Part shown: positions 16,798 through 25,848 of the stretch, piece by piece
Layout: every line of letters begins with the position of its first letter
Position numbering within the stretch: the stretch's first letter is position 1
Source of the DNA: Gemmatimonadaceae bacterium
GTDB taxonomy: Bacteria > Gemmatimonadota > Gemmatimonadetes > Gemmatimonadales > Gemmatimonadaceae
Assembly (NCBI GenBank): GCA_036003045.1
Contig: DASYSS010000047.1
Location: forward strand, 1-64,000
Direction of reading: 5' to 3'
Length of the DNA stretch: 64,000 bases
Notes under the pieces: model-generated
Told to the model about the DNA's origin: nothing
Database searches by the model: none
Seen by the model: only the letters and a program-made list of their open reading frames with translations
Translations under genes and position numbers: made by a program

Positions 16798-17347
16798 CGA
16801 GCAACCCGGCCGGCGGATCGATGCGAATCACGCGCCGCTCCCGATCCACGCTCGTCACCACGCGGTCGTAGGGAATCATCACCGAGCCGCGCCCCTCGCG
16901 AGCGACATCGAGCGCGAGTCCCTGCGGCAAGTCGTACGTCTCGGCGACCGATCCGACCGCCGTGCCTGACGCGAGCTCCACACGCATGCCGATGAGGTCG
17001 TGCACATACACCTCGCCATCGGCCAATTCCGAGAGCTCGTCGGCGGGCGCGAGCAGAAAGCGCTTGAGCCACGTCTCGGCGACACTACGATCGCCGATTT
17101 CGGCGAAGTGGACGATGAAACCGCCCTTGAACGGATACGCCGAGTCGATGTGCAACTCGGCGGCGTCGCGCGCCGGCTCGCCGGTTGCGGTCCCGGCCAG
17201 AAGCCGCCGACCCGGCGAGAAAACCGCGTCGGGATCGTCGGTCAGCGGCTCGACGACGAGGTCCCCACGCACGCCGTGCGCCTTGCGAACTCTTCCGACG
17301 ATGATCGGAGAAGGCGCCGTTTCGCGCGGCGCGCGCGGCGTGCCCAC
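16790..17347 (-). CDS. rimM: Ribosome maturation factor RimM
   Basis: RimM binds S19 and helps mature the 3' domain of the 30S subunit. The 185-aa protein has the N-terminal motif VGRVRKAHGVRGDLVVEPLT (about 18-37) and the C-terminal PRC-barrel with YVHDLIGMRVEL and MIPYDRVVTSVDRERRVI. It stands between rpsP and trmD as in most bacteria and overlaps trmD by 8 bp. Confidence 0.95.
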   Translation of the reverse strand: MGTPRAPRETAPSPIIVGRVRKAHGVRGDLVVEPLTDDPDAVFSPGRRLLAGTATGEPARDAAELHIDSAYPFKGGFIVHFAEIGDRSVAETWLKRFLLAPADELSELADGEVYVHDLIGMRVELASGTAVGSVAETYDLPQGLALDVAREGRGSVMIPYDRVVTSVDRERRVIRIDPPAGLLDD

Positions 17348-17368
17348 GAACCAGCCAGCCGGAGGCCG

Positions 17369-17695
17369 TTACGCCGTGCCGGATTCCGACTGTTCCGCCA
17401 GCGGCACCGCGGCGGCGGCCCGTGTGCGTCCGAGCCGGGTCTCGTGGCGCGTCTTGAGAACGCCGGCCCGGCGAAGGAGCGAGCGCACGGTGTCGGTCGG
17501 CTGCGCGCCGTTGTCGAGCCAGTGGTTCACACGCTCGGTCTTGAGGTTGAGCGCGTTGTCACCCTGACGCGGCGAATACTGCCCGACGACCTCGATGAAC
17601 TTCCCGTCGCGCGGGCTGCGCGAGTCGGCGATGACGATGCGGAAGAGCGGCTGCTTTTTGCGGCCGGTTCGGCGGAGACGGATCTTGACGGACAT
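17369..17695 (-). CDS. rpsP: 30S ribosomal protein S16
   Basis: S16 is an early 30S assembly protein. From the ATG at 17695 it is 108 aa, starting MSVKIRLRRTGRKKQP with the family's FRIVIADSRSPRDGKFIE and VGQYSPRQG. GAGGAA lies upstream at proper spacing, so the longer frame to 17737 is rejected. The C-terminus is Ala/Arg-rich and slightly longer than in E. coli. It is the first gene of the rpsP-rimM-trmD group. Confidence 0.96.
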   Translation of the reverse strand: MSVKIRLRRTGRKKQPLFRIVIADSRSPRDGKFIEVVGQYSPRQGDNALNLKTERVNHWLDNGAQPTDTVRSLLRRAGVLKTRHETRLGRTRAAAAVPLAEQSESGTA

Positions 17696-17772
17696 TTCTG
17701 ATTCCTCATCAGGGTTTGTAAACCACTCCGGGCTCATCGCGCACTAGTCAACCGACTAGCCGCACCCGGTAC

Positions 17773-17842
17773 TGCGGGTCACCGGTCACCGATCTCCGGC
17801 CACCGGTCACCGGTCGCCGGTCGCCGGTCACCGGTCACCGGA
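17773..17842. repeat. CCGGTCAC/CCGGTCGC tandem repeat between ffh and rpsP
   Basis: At least seven degenerate 8-bp units (GGTCACCG, GGTCGCCG) run head to tail. A GGTGACC-type unit in the opposite sense follows near 17878-17886. It lies between the ffh stop (17911) and the rpsP start (17695). Confidence 0.75.
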
Positions 17843-17910
17843 ACGACTCAGGTCAGAGTCCTCGGCATTCCGGATATCGGTGACCTGAGACCGGACACCG
17901 ACAGAGCCAG

Positions 17911-19251
17911 TTACCTCATCCCAAACATATTAGACCGAAATTTCCCGCCGCCGCCAGGAAGGTTCCGAGCTTTTTTCATCATCTTCTGCATCTCGCGGAA
18001 CTGCTCGAGCAGCCGGTTCACTTCACTGATCGGGCGTCCGCAGCCCTTCGCGACCCGCGCGCGCCGCGAGCCGTTCATGATCTCGGGATGCCTGCGCTCC
18101 TCGAGCGTCATCGACAGCACGATCGCTTCGAGGTGACGCATGCGCTTCGGGTCGGCGGCCTTGATTTGCTTGAGCATCTTGCCGTTCACGCCGGGAAGCA
18201 TCTTGAGCAGGCCCTCGAGAGGCCCGAGGCGCTCGATCTGCTTCATGGCGGTGAGGAAGTCGCCCAAGTCCATCCCTTCCTTGCGGACCTTTTTCTCGAG
18301 GCGTTTGGCCTCGTCGGCATCGAAGGCGGTCTGCGCTTTCTCGACGAGCGACACGATGTCGCCCTGCTGGAGAATGCGTCCGGCCATTCGGTCCGGATGG
18401 AACTCCTCGAGCGCGTCCGGCTTTTCGCCGACGCCAATGTACTTGATCGGCTTCTTGGTGACGCCGTAGATCGAGAGCGCGGCGCCGCCCCTGGCGTCGC
18501 CGTCGAGCTTCGTGAGGATGACGCCGGTGATGTGGAGCCGCTGATCGAATCCCTGCGCGATCTTGACGGCGTCCTGGCCGGTCATGCCGTCGGCGACGAG
18601 CAGAATCTCGTCCGGATGGATCGCCGCTTTGAGCTTCTCCAACTCGGCCATCATGTCGTCGTCGATCTGCAGGCGTCCCGCGGTGTCGATGATGACGACG
18701 CGGTCGCGCCCGCGGCGCGCGGCGTCGATGCCCGCCTTGGCGATCTTCACGACGTCCTGCGTCGATCGATCGGCGTAGACCGGAACGTCGAGCTGTGTGC
18801 CGAGCGTCTCGAGCTGATCGATGGCGGCCGGGCGGTAGACGTCGCAAGCGACCAGACGCGTCGGCCGCGCTTCGGCCTTCAGTCGGCGGGCAAGTTTGGC
18901 GGCGGTCGTCGTCTTTCCCGATCCCTGAAGTCCGACCATCATCACGATGGTGGGCGGAACGGAGCTGAGCTTGAGTCCCTCGCGCGTCTCGCCGAGCATC
19001 GCGGCGAGCTCGTCGTAGACGACCTTGACGAGCTGTTGGCCGGGGGAAACGGTGCGAAGCTGCGCGACGCCGACGGCTTTCTTCTCGACGCGCTCGAGGA
19101 ATTCGCGCGTGAGCTGGAAGTTGACGTCCGCCTCGAGCAGGACGCGGCGGACCTCGCGAAGCCCTTCTTTGATGTCGGCTTCGGTGAGGACGCCCCGGCC
19201 GCGCAGCCGGGCAAACGTGGCCTCCAGTTTTTCGGAAAGCTCGTCGAACAT
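17911..19251 (-). CDS. ffh: Signal recognition particle GTPase Ffh
   Basis: Ffh binds signal sequences on the ribosome and targets nascent proteins to SecYEG through FtsY. From the ATG at 19251 it is 446 aa. The N domain (LEATFARLRGRGVLTEADI) is followed by the G domain with GLQGSGKTTTAAKLA (P loop), CDVYRPAAIDQL, DTAGR and TKLDGDARGGAAL. The M domain is Met-rich (MKQIERLGPLEGLLKMLPG) and ends GGKFRSNMFGMR. An extension to 19293 is open, but homologues start at MFDELSEKL. It is divergent from lon1. Confidence 0.96.
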   Translation of the reverse strand: MFDELSEKLEATFARLRGRGVLTEADIKEGLREVRRVLLEADVNFQLTREFLERVEKKAVGVAQLRTVSPGQQLVKVVYDELAAMLGETREGLKLSSVPPTIVMMVGLQGSGKTTTAAKLARRLKAEARPTRLVACDVYRPAAIDQLETLGTQLDVPVYADRSTQDVVKIAKAGIDAARRGRDRVVIIDTAGRLQIDDDMMAELEKLKAAIHPDEILLVADGMTGQDAVKIAQGFDQRLHITGVILTKLDGDARGGAALSIYGVTKKPIKYIGVGEKPDALEEFHPDRMAGRILQQGDIVSLVEKAQTAFDADEAKRLEKKVRKEGMDLGDFLTAMKQIERLGPLEGLLKMLPGVNGKMLKQIKAADPKRMRHLEAIVLSMTLEERRHPEIMNGSRRARVAKGCGRPISEVNRLLEQFREMQKMMKKARNLPGGGGKFRSNMFGMR

Positions 19252-19322
19252 AGACTGGGAAAGGTAGCGGAGAGGCGGGGTTCGTTCAAGCAAACGCCTG
19301 TGCGCTATTGGCTTTGCCCCGT

Positions 19323-19328
19323 TATACT
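19323..19328 (+). promoter_or_regulatory. Candidate -10 box of lon1
   Basis: TATACT lies 124 bp upstream of the lon1 ATG and 13 bp before the first GTGGAC repeat arm. If transcription starts near 19335, the whole inverted repeat would be in the leader. I see no clear -35 box. Confidence 0.35.
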
Positions 19329-19340
19329 TAGGCCGCGAAT

Positions 19341-19449
19341 GGGTGGACCGGTGGACGGTGGACAGGTGGACGGGGAACTACCGAGCCGTCAGCCGCCAAT
19401 CGTCAGGCATGAGTGCCCGTCCACCCGTCCGCCTGTCCACCCGTCCACC
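19341..19449. repeat. Inverted GTGGAC repeat arms in front of lon1, copy 2
   Basis: The left arm (19341-19375) is four GGTGGAC(N) units. The right arm (19416-19449) is four GTCCACC(N) units. They are nearly complementary over about 33 nt with a loop of about 40 nt, so the leader RNA could form a long hairpin. The right arm ends 2 nt before the lon1 ATG and takes the place of a Shine-Dalgarno sequence. Confidence 0.85.
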
Positions 19450-19451
19450 TC

Positions 19452-21935
19452 ATGGCCAAGACCCAACGCAAGGACGATATCCTCAAATCGGAGCTGCCGC
19501 CCTCACTTCCGCTGATGGCGCTTCGGTCAACGATCGTCTACCCCCTGGGCACGATCGCCGTGCAGATGGGCGCACCGGAGAACCTGGCGCTCCTTCGCGC
19601 CAACGAGCACTCGGGGTTGATCGTGGCGCTGGTCGTTGCGAGCGGTGACCACGACGAACCGATAGACAATGAGCGTTTCCGCGGCCGAGTGGGCGTGGCG
19701 GCCCGGGTGCACGAGCGAATCAATCTGCCGGGCGACACCGTCCAGATCACGCTCCAAGGCCTGCGACGAATCGTCATCGACGACATGGCGCAGCTGGAGC
19801 CGTACCCGATCGCCAACGTCCGCGCGGCGCGCGAGACGCCCGCCGATCCGAACGAGATCGACGATCTCGTGACGCGAGTCGTGTCGTCGGCCGAGACGTT
19901 GGCCGAGCTCGTCGAGCGCATTCCCGACGAAGTGCCGGCGATCCTGAAGATGAACGTCTCCGATCCGGGTCGCTTTGCCGACCTCGCGGCGACGAACATG
20001 AACTTGCGCATCGCCGACAAGGACGAAGTGCTGCAGCGGCTCGACGTGGGCCAGCGGCTCCGCTTCATCCTCGGGCGGCTCGAGCGCGAAGTCGCGCGCG
20101 CGCGCGTGATGGAGGACGTCAAGAAGCAGACGGAGATCAAGATCGAGCAGCACCAGCGCGAGTTCTATCTCCGCCAGCAACTGCGCGCGATCCAGGCCGA
20201 GCTGGGCGAGGCCGATCCCGGCGAGAAGGAAGCGATCGACCTGCTCAAGAAGATCGACGACGCGAAGCTCCCGGAAAAAGTCGGGCAGGAAGCGCGGCGC
20301 GAGACGGAGCGCATGCGCATGCTCTCGCCGGCGTCGAGCGAGTATCACGTCGTTCGCACGTACCTCGACTGGATTCTGTCGCTTCCCTGGAACAAGCGCA
20401 CGGGCGAAGAGCTGATCGACTTGAAGAAAGTCGAAGAGGCGCTCGACCAGCGGCACTACGGGCTCGACGAGGCGAAGGAGCGCATCATCGAGTACCTCGC
20501 CGTGCGAAAGCTGCGCGGCGGCGATCCGCACGGACCGATCCTCTGCTTCGTCGGCCCGCCGGGTACCGGCAAGACCTCGCTCGGCGAGGCGATCGGCAAG
20601 TCGATCGGCAGAGAGTTCTACCGGATTTCAGTCGGCGGCGTGCGCGACGAGGCCGAGATTCGCGGCCATCGTCGTACCTACGTCGGCGCGATGCCGGGGC
20701 TCGTCATCCAAGCGCTGCGCCGCGTGGCGGTGAAGGATCCGGTGTTGATGATCGACGAGATTGATAAAATGTCCGGCGGGGGACCCTCCGGAGACCCGAC
20801 GGCGGCGATGCTCGAGGTGCTCGACCCGAGCCAGAACAACACGTTCGTCGATCACTATTTGAATTTGCCGTTCGACCTCTCGCAGTGCTTGTTCATTTGC
20901 ACGGCGAACAATCTGTTCGACATCCCGGCGCCGCTGCGCGACCGGCTCGAGATCATCAAGATCGCGGGCTACACCGTCGAGGAAAAAGTCGAGATCGCGT
21001 GGCGCTATCTCTTGCCGCGTCTGCTCGACGAGCACGGCATCACCGACAAGGATCTCCAGTTCACCGACGAGTCGCTGTCGTTCATCTCGAACCGGTACTC
21101 GCGCGAGGCCGGGCTTCGCAACTTCGAGCGCAACCTGGCGGCGATCATGCGCAAGCGCGCTCGCGCCAAGGCCGAAGGCGAAGAGGGCGCGTGGATCGTC
21201 GACGTCGAGAAGGTCGAGGAAGTGCTGGGCGTCCCGCGCTTCGCCGCCGAGGAAGCGGAGAAGGTGCCGGAGGTCGGGGTGGTCACGGGCTTGGCGTGGA
21301 CGTCGACCGGCGGCGACATCATGCTGATCGAGGCGCTGCGCATGCCGGGCAGCGGCCGGCTCACGGTGACCGGCCAGCTCGGCGACGTGATGCGCGAGTC
21401 GGTCGACGCCGCGTACTCCTACGTCCGCTCGCGCGCCGCCCACCTCGGCATTGAAGATTCAGTATTTAGAGAGAGTGATCTCCACATCCACCTGCCGGCG
21501 GGCGCCATCCCGAAGGACGGTCCGAGCGCGGGCATCACGCTCTCCTTGGCGATCGCCAGCGCGCTGAGCGGCCGCCCCGTGCGCCGCGACCTCGCCATGA
21601 CCGGCGAAGTGACCCTGCGCGGCAAGGTGCTGGAGATCGGCGGCGTGAAGGAAAAGGTGCTCGCCGCGTACCGGTCCGGGCTCCGTCAGGTGATCATGCC
21701 CAAGTCGAACGAAAAAGACCTGCGCGAGGTGCCCGACGAGGTCCGAAAGAACATGGTCTTCTTCTTCGTCGAGCGGATGGACGAGGTTCTCCACCTCGCG
21801 CTCCTGCACCCGGTCGGCAGCGAGCTGGCCGATCATGTCGAGCCCCCGCCGGACGCCGCGACGGTGATCACACCGAGCATCGCGCCGGCTGATCGCGTGG
21901 CGCCGGAAACGGAGACGGTGATCGGGTCGGACTAA
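19452..21935 (+). CDS. lon: ATP-dependent protease Lon (first copy)
   Basis: Lon unfolds and degrades damaged and regulatory proteins in the cytosol. From the ATG at 19452 it is 827 aa. The N-terminal substrate-binding domain (about 10-215) is followed by a coiled region (EQHQREFYLRQQLRAIQAEL), the AAA+ module (GPPGTGKTS Walker A, MIDEIDKM Walker B) and the S16 protease domain with KDGPSAG and GGVKEK. By position these give the Ser692/Lys735 dyad. An upstream start at 19413 would be translated repeat. No Shine-Dalgarno is seen. A second Lon lies at 57045-59504. The two are homologous throughout but not recent copies. Confidence 0.96.
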   Translation: MAKTQRKDDILKSELPPSLPLMALRSTIVYPLGTIAVQMGAPENLALLRANEHSGLIVALVVASGDHDEPIDNERFRGRVGVAARVHERINLPGDTVQITLQGLRRIVIDDMAQLEPYPIANVRAARETPADPNEIDDLVTRVVSSAETLAELVERIPDEVPAILKMNVSDPGRFADLAATNMNLRIADKDEVLQRLDVGQRLRFILGRLEREVARARVMEDVKKQTEIKIEQHQREFYLRQQLRAIQAELGEADPGEKEAIDLLKKIDDAKLPEKVGQEARRETERMRMLSPASSEYHVVRTYLDWILSLPWNKRTGEELIDLKKVEEALDQRHYGLDEAKERIIEYLAVRKLRGGDPHGPILCFVGPPGTGKTSLGEAIGKSIGREFYRISVGGVRDEAEIRGHRRTYVGAMPGLVIQALRRVAVKDPVLMIDEIDKMSGGGPSGDPTAAMLEVLDPSQNNTFVDHYLNLPFDLSQCLFICTANNLFDIPAPLRDRLEIIKIAGYTVEEKVEIAWRYLLPRLLDEHGITDKDLQFTDESLSFISNRYSREAGLRNFERNLAAIMRKRARAKAEGEEGAWIVDVEKVEEVLGVPRFAAEEAEKVPEVGVVTGLAWTSTGGDIMLIEALRMPGSGRLTVTGQLGDVMRESVDAAYSYVRSRAAHLGIEDSVFRESDLHIHLPAGAIPKDGPSAGITLSLAIASALSGRPVRRDLAMTGEVTLRGKVLEIGGVKEKVLAAYRSGLRQVIMPKSNEKDLREVPDEVRKNMVFFFVERMDEVLHLALLHPVGSELADHVEPPPDAATVITPSIAPADRVAPETETVIGSD

Positions 21936-21990
21936 AGGAACGGCACCGGGGCCGGGCTGGGGAAACCAGCTCTACCGCAGTGCTCTTCAA

Positions 21991-23394
21991 CTATTTGAAG
22001 AACGACGAGATCACGTAGATCAGTAGCCCGGCCAATCCGCCGACGATCGTGCCGTTGATGCGGATGAACTGGAGGTCGCGGCCGATTGCCAGCTCGACGC
22101 GGCGGGACGTGAGCTCGGGGTCCCAGGACGCAACCGTCGACGCGATCAGTTCGCCGACCTCGTCCTGGTAGCGCGCGACGAGGTAGACGGCGACGTTCAC
22201 CGCCAATTCGTCGAGCTTCGCCAAGAGCTCGTCGTCGTTGACGGCCTTCTGCCCGAACGTCGTCAGCCCATGCTCGATCGCGCCGGGAGCGGAGGATTCC
22301 GGATTGTCGACGTAACGCGCCAGCGCGTCCTTCGCTTCCTGCCAAAGCGAGAGCGAGAAGCGTCGGGCCGCTTCGTTGTCGAGGAACTCCTCCTTCCACG
22401 CGTCGACGCGCTGGGCGAGCTCGGGCGAGTTGTTGAGCCGGTCGACGAAGCGGCGCAGCCCGTCGTCGAAGCGCGCGCGGAGCGGATGATCCGGATCCTG
22501 ACTCAGCTCACTCAGCAGCCGCTGGATCGCGCGCAGCACCCGCTTGAAGATCTTCTCGTCGACCGCCGACGGAATCCACCAGGGCGTTTCCTGCTCGATG
22601 CGCTGGCGAATCAGCTCGCTGTTGTCGTTCACCGTGCGCGCCGCGAGCACGATCACCTCGTCGAGCAGCTCCTGGTGCCGGTCGCCCTCCGTGATCACGC
22701 CCAGCACTTTGCCGAGCAGCGGCGCGAGGTGCATCGACCGGACGCGTTGCGCAAGACTCCGGTCGATCACGTCCTGCACGTCTTCGTCGCGCAGCATCTG
22801 CGCGGCGGAGCTCATCGCCTCGGCGGCGCTCCGCGCGATCGTCCGCGCGTTCTCCGGCTCGGCGAGCCACTCCGCGATGCGCCGCCCGACCTCGAGCGTC
22901 CGCATGCGGTGCTCGATCACCTCGCGCGAGAGGAAGTTGCGCTGGACGAACGCGCCGAGCGTGCGCCCGACACGATCCTTGCGCGCCGGCACGATCGCCG
23001 TGTGCGGAATCGGAATGCCGAGCGGATGCCGGAAGAGCGCCGTCACGGCGAACCAATCGGCGAGGCCGCCGATCATTCCCGCTTCCATCGTTGCGCGAAC
23101 GTAACCGAGCCAGGCCCAACGTGTCTCGAGCGCGCGCGTCACGATGAAGAGCACCGTGGCGCCGACGAGCAACAACGTCGCGCGGCGCTTCATCGCATCG
23201 AGCTGCGCCTGTCGTGTCGCCTCGTCGTGCAGGATCTGCATGGCGCGCGGTCCGCCGTTCGCGGCCGACGGCGCAAGCGGTCCGACGCCGACGGGCGCCG
23301 GAGCCGGGCCTGACAGACGCGGCGTCGCCGGCGGCGGCGTTTCGGCCGTGGACTGCACGGGCGGGGGCGCGTTCTTCTGCGCCGGGCTCGTCAC
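21991..23394 (-). CDS. DUF445 family membrane protein
   Basis: The 467-aa protein belongs to the DUF445 (YjiN-like) family, whose role is unknown. A Pro-rich N-terminus (1-50) is followed by two membrane segments (about 70-85 and 97-118) around the family motif AGMIGGLADWFAVTALFRHP and IPHTAIVPARKDRVG. A long helical region follows, and a final membrane helix (GLAGLLIYVISSFF) ends the protein. It overlaps the stop of the upstream peptidase-like gene by 4 bp (ATGA), so it is the third gene of a coupled operon. It converges with lon1. Confidence 0.88.
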   Translation of the reverse strand: MTSPAQKNAPPPVQSTAETPPPATPRLSGPAPAPVGVGPLAPSAANGGPRAMQILHDEATRQAQLDAMKRRATLLLVGATVLFIVTRALETRWAWLGYVRATMEAGMIGGLADWFAVTALFRHPLGIPIPHTAIVPARKDRVGRTLGAFVQRNFLSREVIEHRMRTLEVGRRIAEWLAEPENARTIARSAAEAMSSAAQMLRDEDVQDVIDRSLAQRVRSMHLAPLLGKVLGVITEGDRHQELLDEVIVLAARTVNDNSELIRQRIEQETPWWIPSAVDEKIFKRVLRAIQRLLSELSQDPDHPLRARFDDGLRRFVDRLNNSPELAQRVDAWKEEFLDNEAARRFSLSLWQEAKDALARYVDNPESSAPGAIEHGLTTFGQKAVNDDELLAKLDELAVNVAVYLVARYQDEVGELIASTVASWDPELTSRRVELAIGRDLQFIRINGTIVGGLAGLLIYVISSFFK

Positions 23395-24671
23395 CGCGGA
23401 ACCACCTTGACCTTGCCGAGATCGACGAGGTCGGTGGGCGACCCGTTCGGAACGTCTACATAGAGCACGACGGGGCGCCCGGCGATTTCGCGGACGTCCA
23501 TCTCGATCGTCCGTGCCGGCGTGTCGAAGTGGCGGCGTTCACCGGTGACGCGAGGTCGCACGTTGAAGCGCTCTCGCATGACCTGATCCATCGCCGACAC
23601 GAACTCGGCCGCGTCGCCGGCGTGATCCCACACGGTGACCCAGGCCAGCGAGTAGCCGGCAGGCGTCTTCACGAGCGCGTAGCGATCCCCGTCCCATCCG
23701 TTCGAGGCGCGGATCGACGCGTCCTGGTCGTGCGTGTGCGCGAACACGAGGAGTCGCGTGCCGAATTCGCCGAAGTCGTTTACGTCGACGGTGCCCGGAA
23801 TCTTGGGCAGCGTCACTTCGCTCGGCACGTCGCGCGGCTGCACGAAGTACGCCGAGTCGTGCATGAGCTGTTCGCTCGATGCGGGGAGGTCGGAGAGCGG
23901 AAGCTCGCCGATCTTCCCGCGCGCGTTGAACCGGCGAACGAAATCCGAGCCGTTGATATACGGAAAGAGCAGCGTCTCCTGAATCACCATCGGCGCGGAC
24001 GCGAAGACCGGCTGCGTCTTTTGCGCGTCGCGGATCGTCTGGCGGATCGACTCCCAGCCGCCGGGCAGTTGGGCAGCGATGTTCCCGCCGCCGCCGGCCA
24101 TGATGTACATCTGGTCGTACGTCGCCTGTCCTTCGACGACGGCCTGCGCGGCAAGCTGTCGGTCGTCGTCGCCCTCGATGTGCTCGAGCGAATCCAGATT
24201 CGCGTATTGATCCTGGAGCGCGTGAATCAGTTCGTGCATGATCGTGATGCCCACGTACTCCTCGGGCGCTCCGTTCACGACGTACAGCACCTTCGTCTTG
24301 GGATCGTAGAATCCCATGATCTGTTCGGTGAGCACCTTCACGTAGAAGTCGGCGAGGCGCATCGTGTCGCGAACGAGGCCGAGCATCTTGTAGATCGCTT
24401 CCTGGTTCGCGAGCTGCTTTTGCACGCCAGGCTCTTCCAGCTTGGCGACGAGGAACTTGCGGACTTCATCGCGCGAGCGGATCTCGAGCTTGGGCGGCGT
24501 CTTGAATTTGACGCCGAGCGCGGCTTCGATCTTCGGAACGTCGGCGGCGACCTTGTCCGCGTACGGACCGTCGCCGGCCGCTTCGCCGCGGCGGCACGCG
24601 GCCAACGAGAGCGCGGAAAGCCCGCCGATCAGAAGAGACGCAAAACGGTGTCGCATCGCGGAGGTGATCAT
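23391..24671 (-). CDS. Lipoprotein with HExxH zinc-peptidase motif
   Basis: From the ATG at 24671 it is 426 aa. The signal peptide carries a lipobox LAAC (about residue 26), so it should be a membrane-anchored lipoprotein. TIMHELIHALQDQYANL contains HELIH, and an acidic residue about 35 residues on (VVEGQATYDQMY) could be the third zinc ligand, a gluzincin-like layout. I do not recognise a named family. The start forms ATGA with the stop of the upstream Clp-like ATPase gene, and its end overlaps the DUF445 gene. The motif supports zinc binding; peptidase activity is inference. Confidence 0.75.
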   Translation of the reverse strand: MITSAMRHRFASLLIGGLSALSLAACRRGEAAGDGPYADKVAADVPKIEAALGVKFKTPPKLEIRSRDEVRKFLVAKLEEPGVQKQLANQEAIYKMLGLVRDTMRLADFYVKVLTEQIMGFYDPKTKVLYVVNGAPEEYVGITIMHELIHALQDQYANLDSLEHIEGDDDRQLAAQAVVEGQATYDQMYIMAGGGGNIAAQLPGGWESIRQTIRDAQKTQPVFASAPMVIQETLLFPYINGSDFVRRFNARGKIGELPLSDLPASSEQLMHDSAYFVQPRDVPSEVTLPKIPGTVDVNDFGEFGTRLLVFAHTHDQDASIRASNGWDGDRYALVKTPAGYSLAWVTVWDHAGDAAEFVSAMDQVMRERFNVRPRVTGERRHFDTPARTIEMDVREIAGRPVVLYVDVPNGSPTDLVDLGKVKVVPR

Positions 24672-25825
24672 GGAATCGGCGCGCTCTCGTCCCACTTCAC
24701 GTCGACGCCGGCCATCAAGCCGACGACGCGCGCAACGTCGTGGCCGCGGATGACGATGCCCTCTTCCATCAATTGATGCGCGAGCTCCGCTTCGATCGGA
24801 GCGAGCGGCGGCACGACGGACGGCCTCGCGGCGCCGTTGGCCTCGCGGTCGCCGGGTCCGGTGGCGACGGGCGCGCCGACGAAGAGCGCCTCCAGCTCGG
24901 CGCCGAACCGTTCGAACGCGTTACTCGGTGGCCGCGTCGCCGCCTCGTTGTCGCGGCGCTCTTCTTCCTGCTCCTTGTCGGTGCGCGCCTGCTCCTTCAG
25001 CGCGGCGATACGCCGCTCGATGAGCTGCTCGGTGCGCGGCGAGTACTTAATGATCGCCTGCATGTGCGCGCAGGCCTCGTCGACCGCGTCGATCGCCTTG
25101 TCGGGACGCATCCGGTCCGTCACATATTGATCGGTGAGCTTGACCGCGGCGCGCATCGCGTCGTCGGAGATGAGCACGTTATGATGGCGCTCGAGACGCT
25201 CCTTCCGGGCCTGGAGGATCTCGAGCGTTTCCGCTTCGCCGAGCTCGCGGACGACGACCTTCTGGAATCGGCGCTCGAGCGCGGGGTCGCCACCGACCCA
25301 CTTCTCGTATTCGTCGCTCGTGGTCGCGCCGATGACGCGGAAGTCGCCGCGCACGAGCGCTGGCTTGAGCATGTTGGCCGCGTCCATCGCGACGCCGATC
25401 GCCGTGCCCTGCCCGATCAGGTTGTGCAGCTCGTCGATGAACAGGATCACGTCGCTCGCCGCGGTCGTCTCGGCGACGATGCCGCGGATGCGCTCCTCGT
25501 ACTGGCCGCGGTACGTCGTGCCGGCGAGCAGCGCCACGTGGTCGAGCGAGAGCAAACGCACCGGTTTGAGGACGAGCGGCACGCGCTCCTGCGCGATCCG
25601 CTGCGCGAGTCCTTCGGCGATCGCCGTCTTGCCGACGCCCGCCGGCCCGACGAGCGTCGGGTTGTTCTTGCCGTGGCGGAGCAGGATGTCGATGACCCGC
25701 GAAACCTCGTCGTCGCGGCAGCGCACGGGCTCGAGCCGGCCCGCTCGCGCGGCGGCCGTCAGGTCCGTGGTGAATCGCGCCAGCGCACCGCCAGCGGCCT
25801 CGTTTCTCAGGTATTCGCCGATCAT
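24668..25825 (-). CDS. Clp/Hsp100-type AAA+ ATPase with a single (D1) AAA domain
   Basis: The 385-aa protein matches the first ATPase module of ClpA/ClpB/ClpC. CRDDEVSRVIDILLRHGKNN and GPAGVGKT (60-67, Walker A) are followed by TTYRGQYEERIRGI (pore loop region), FIDELHN (Walker B, Asp131-Glu132) and IGATTSDEYEKW. PALERRFQ carries the arginine finger. A coiled stretch (about 278-310) and a tail of about 75 residues end it. There is no N domain, no D2 domain and no ClpP loop, so it is half the length of a usual Clp ATPase. It is the first gene of a coupled operon with a Zn-peptidase-like lipoprotein. TAGCTT lies exactly 6 nt before the ATG. Confidence 0.85.
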   Translation of the reverse strand: MIGEYLRNEAAGGALARFTTDLTAAARAGRLEPVRCRDDEVSRVIDILLRHGKNNPTLVGPAGVGKTAIAEGLAQRIAQERVPLVLKPVRLLSLDHVALLAGTTYRGQYEERIRGIVAETTAASDVILFIDELHNLIGQGTAIGVAMDAANMLKPALVRGDFRVIGATTSDEYEKWVGGDPALERRFQKVVVRELGEAETLEILQARKERLERHHNVLISDDAMRAAVKLTDQYVTDRMRPDKAIDAVDEACAHMQAIIKYSPRTEQLIERRIAALKEQARTDKEQEEERRDNEAATRPPSNAFERFGAELEALFVGAPVATGPGDREANGAARPSVVPPLAPIEAELAHQLMEEGIVIRGHDVARVVGLMAGVDVKWDESAPIP

Positions 25826-25831
25826 TGGCGA

Positions 25832-25837
25832 AAGCTA
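25832..25837 (-). promoter_or_regulatory. TAGCTT box 6 nt before the Clp-like ATPase start
   Basis: On the minus strand TAGCTT is followed by TCGCCA and ATG. With no Shine-Dalgarno, this fits a -10 element of a leaderless transcript. The same arrangement precedes the genes at 32463 and 53634. Confidence 0.45.
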
Positions 25838-25848
25838 CTTTGCCGCGC

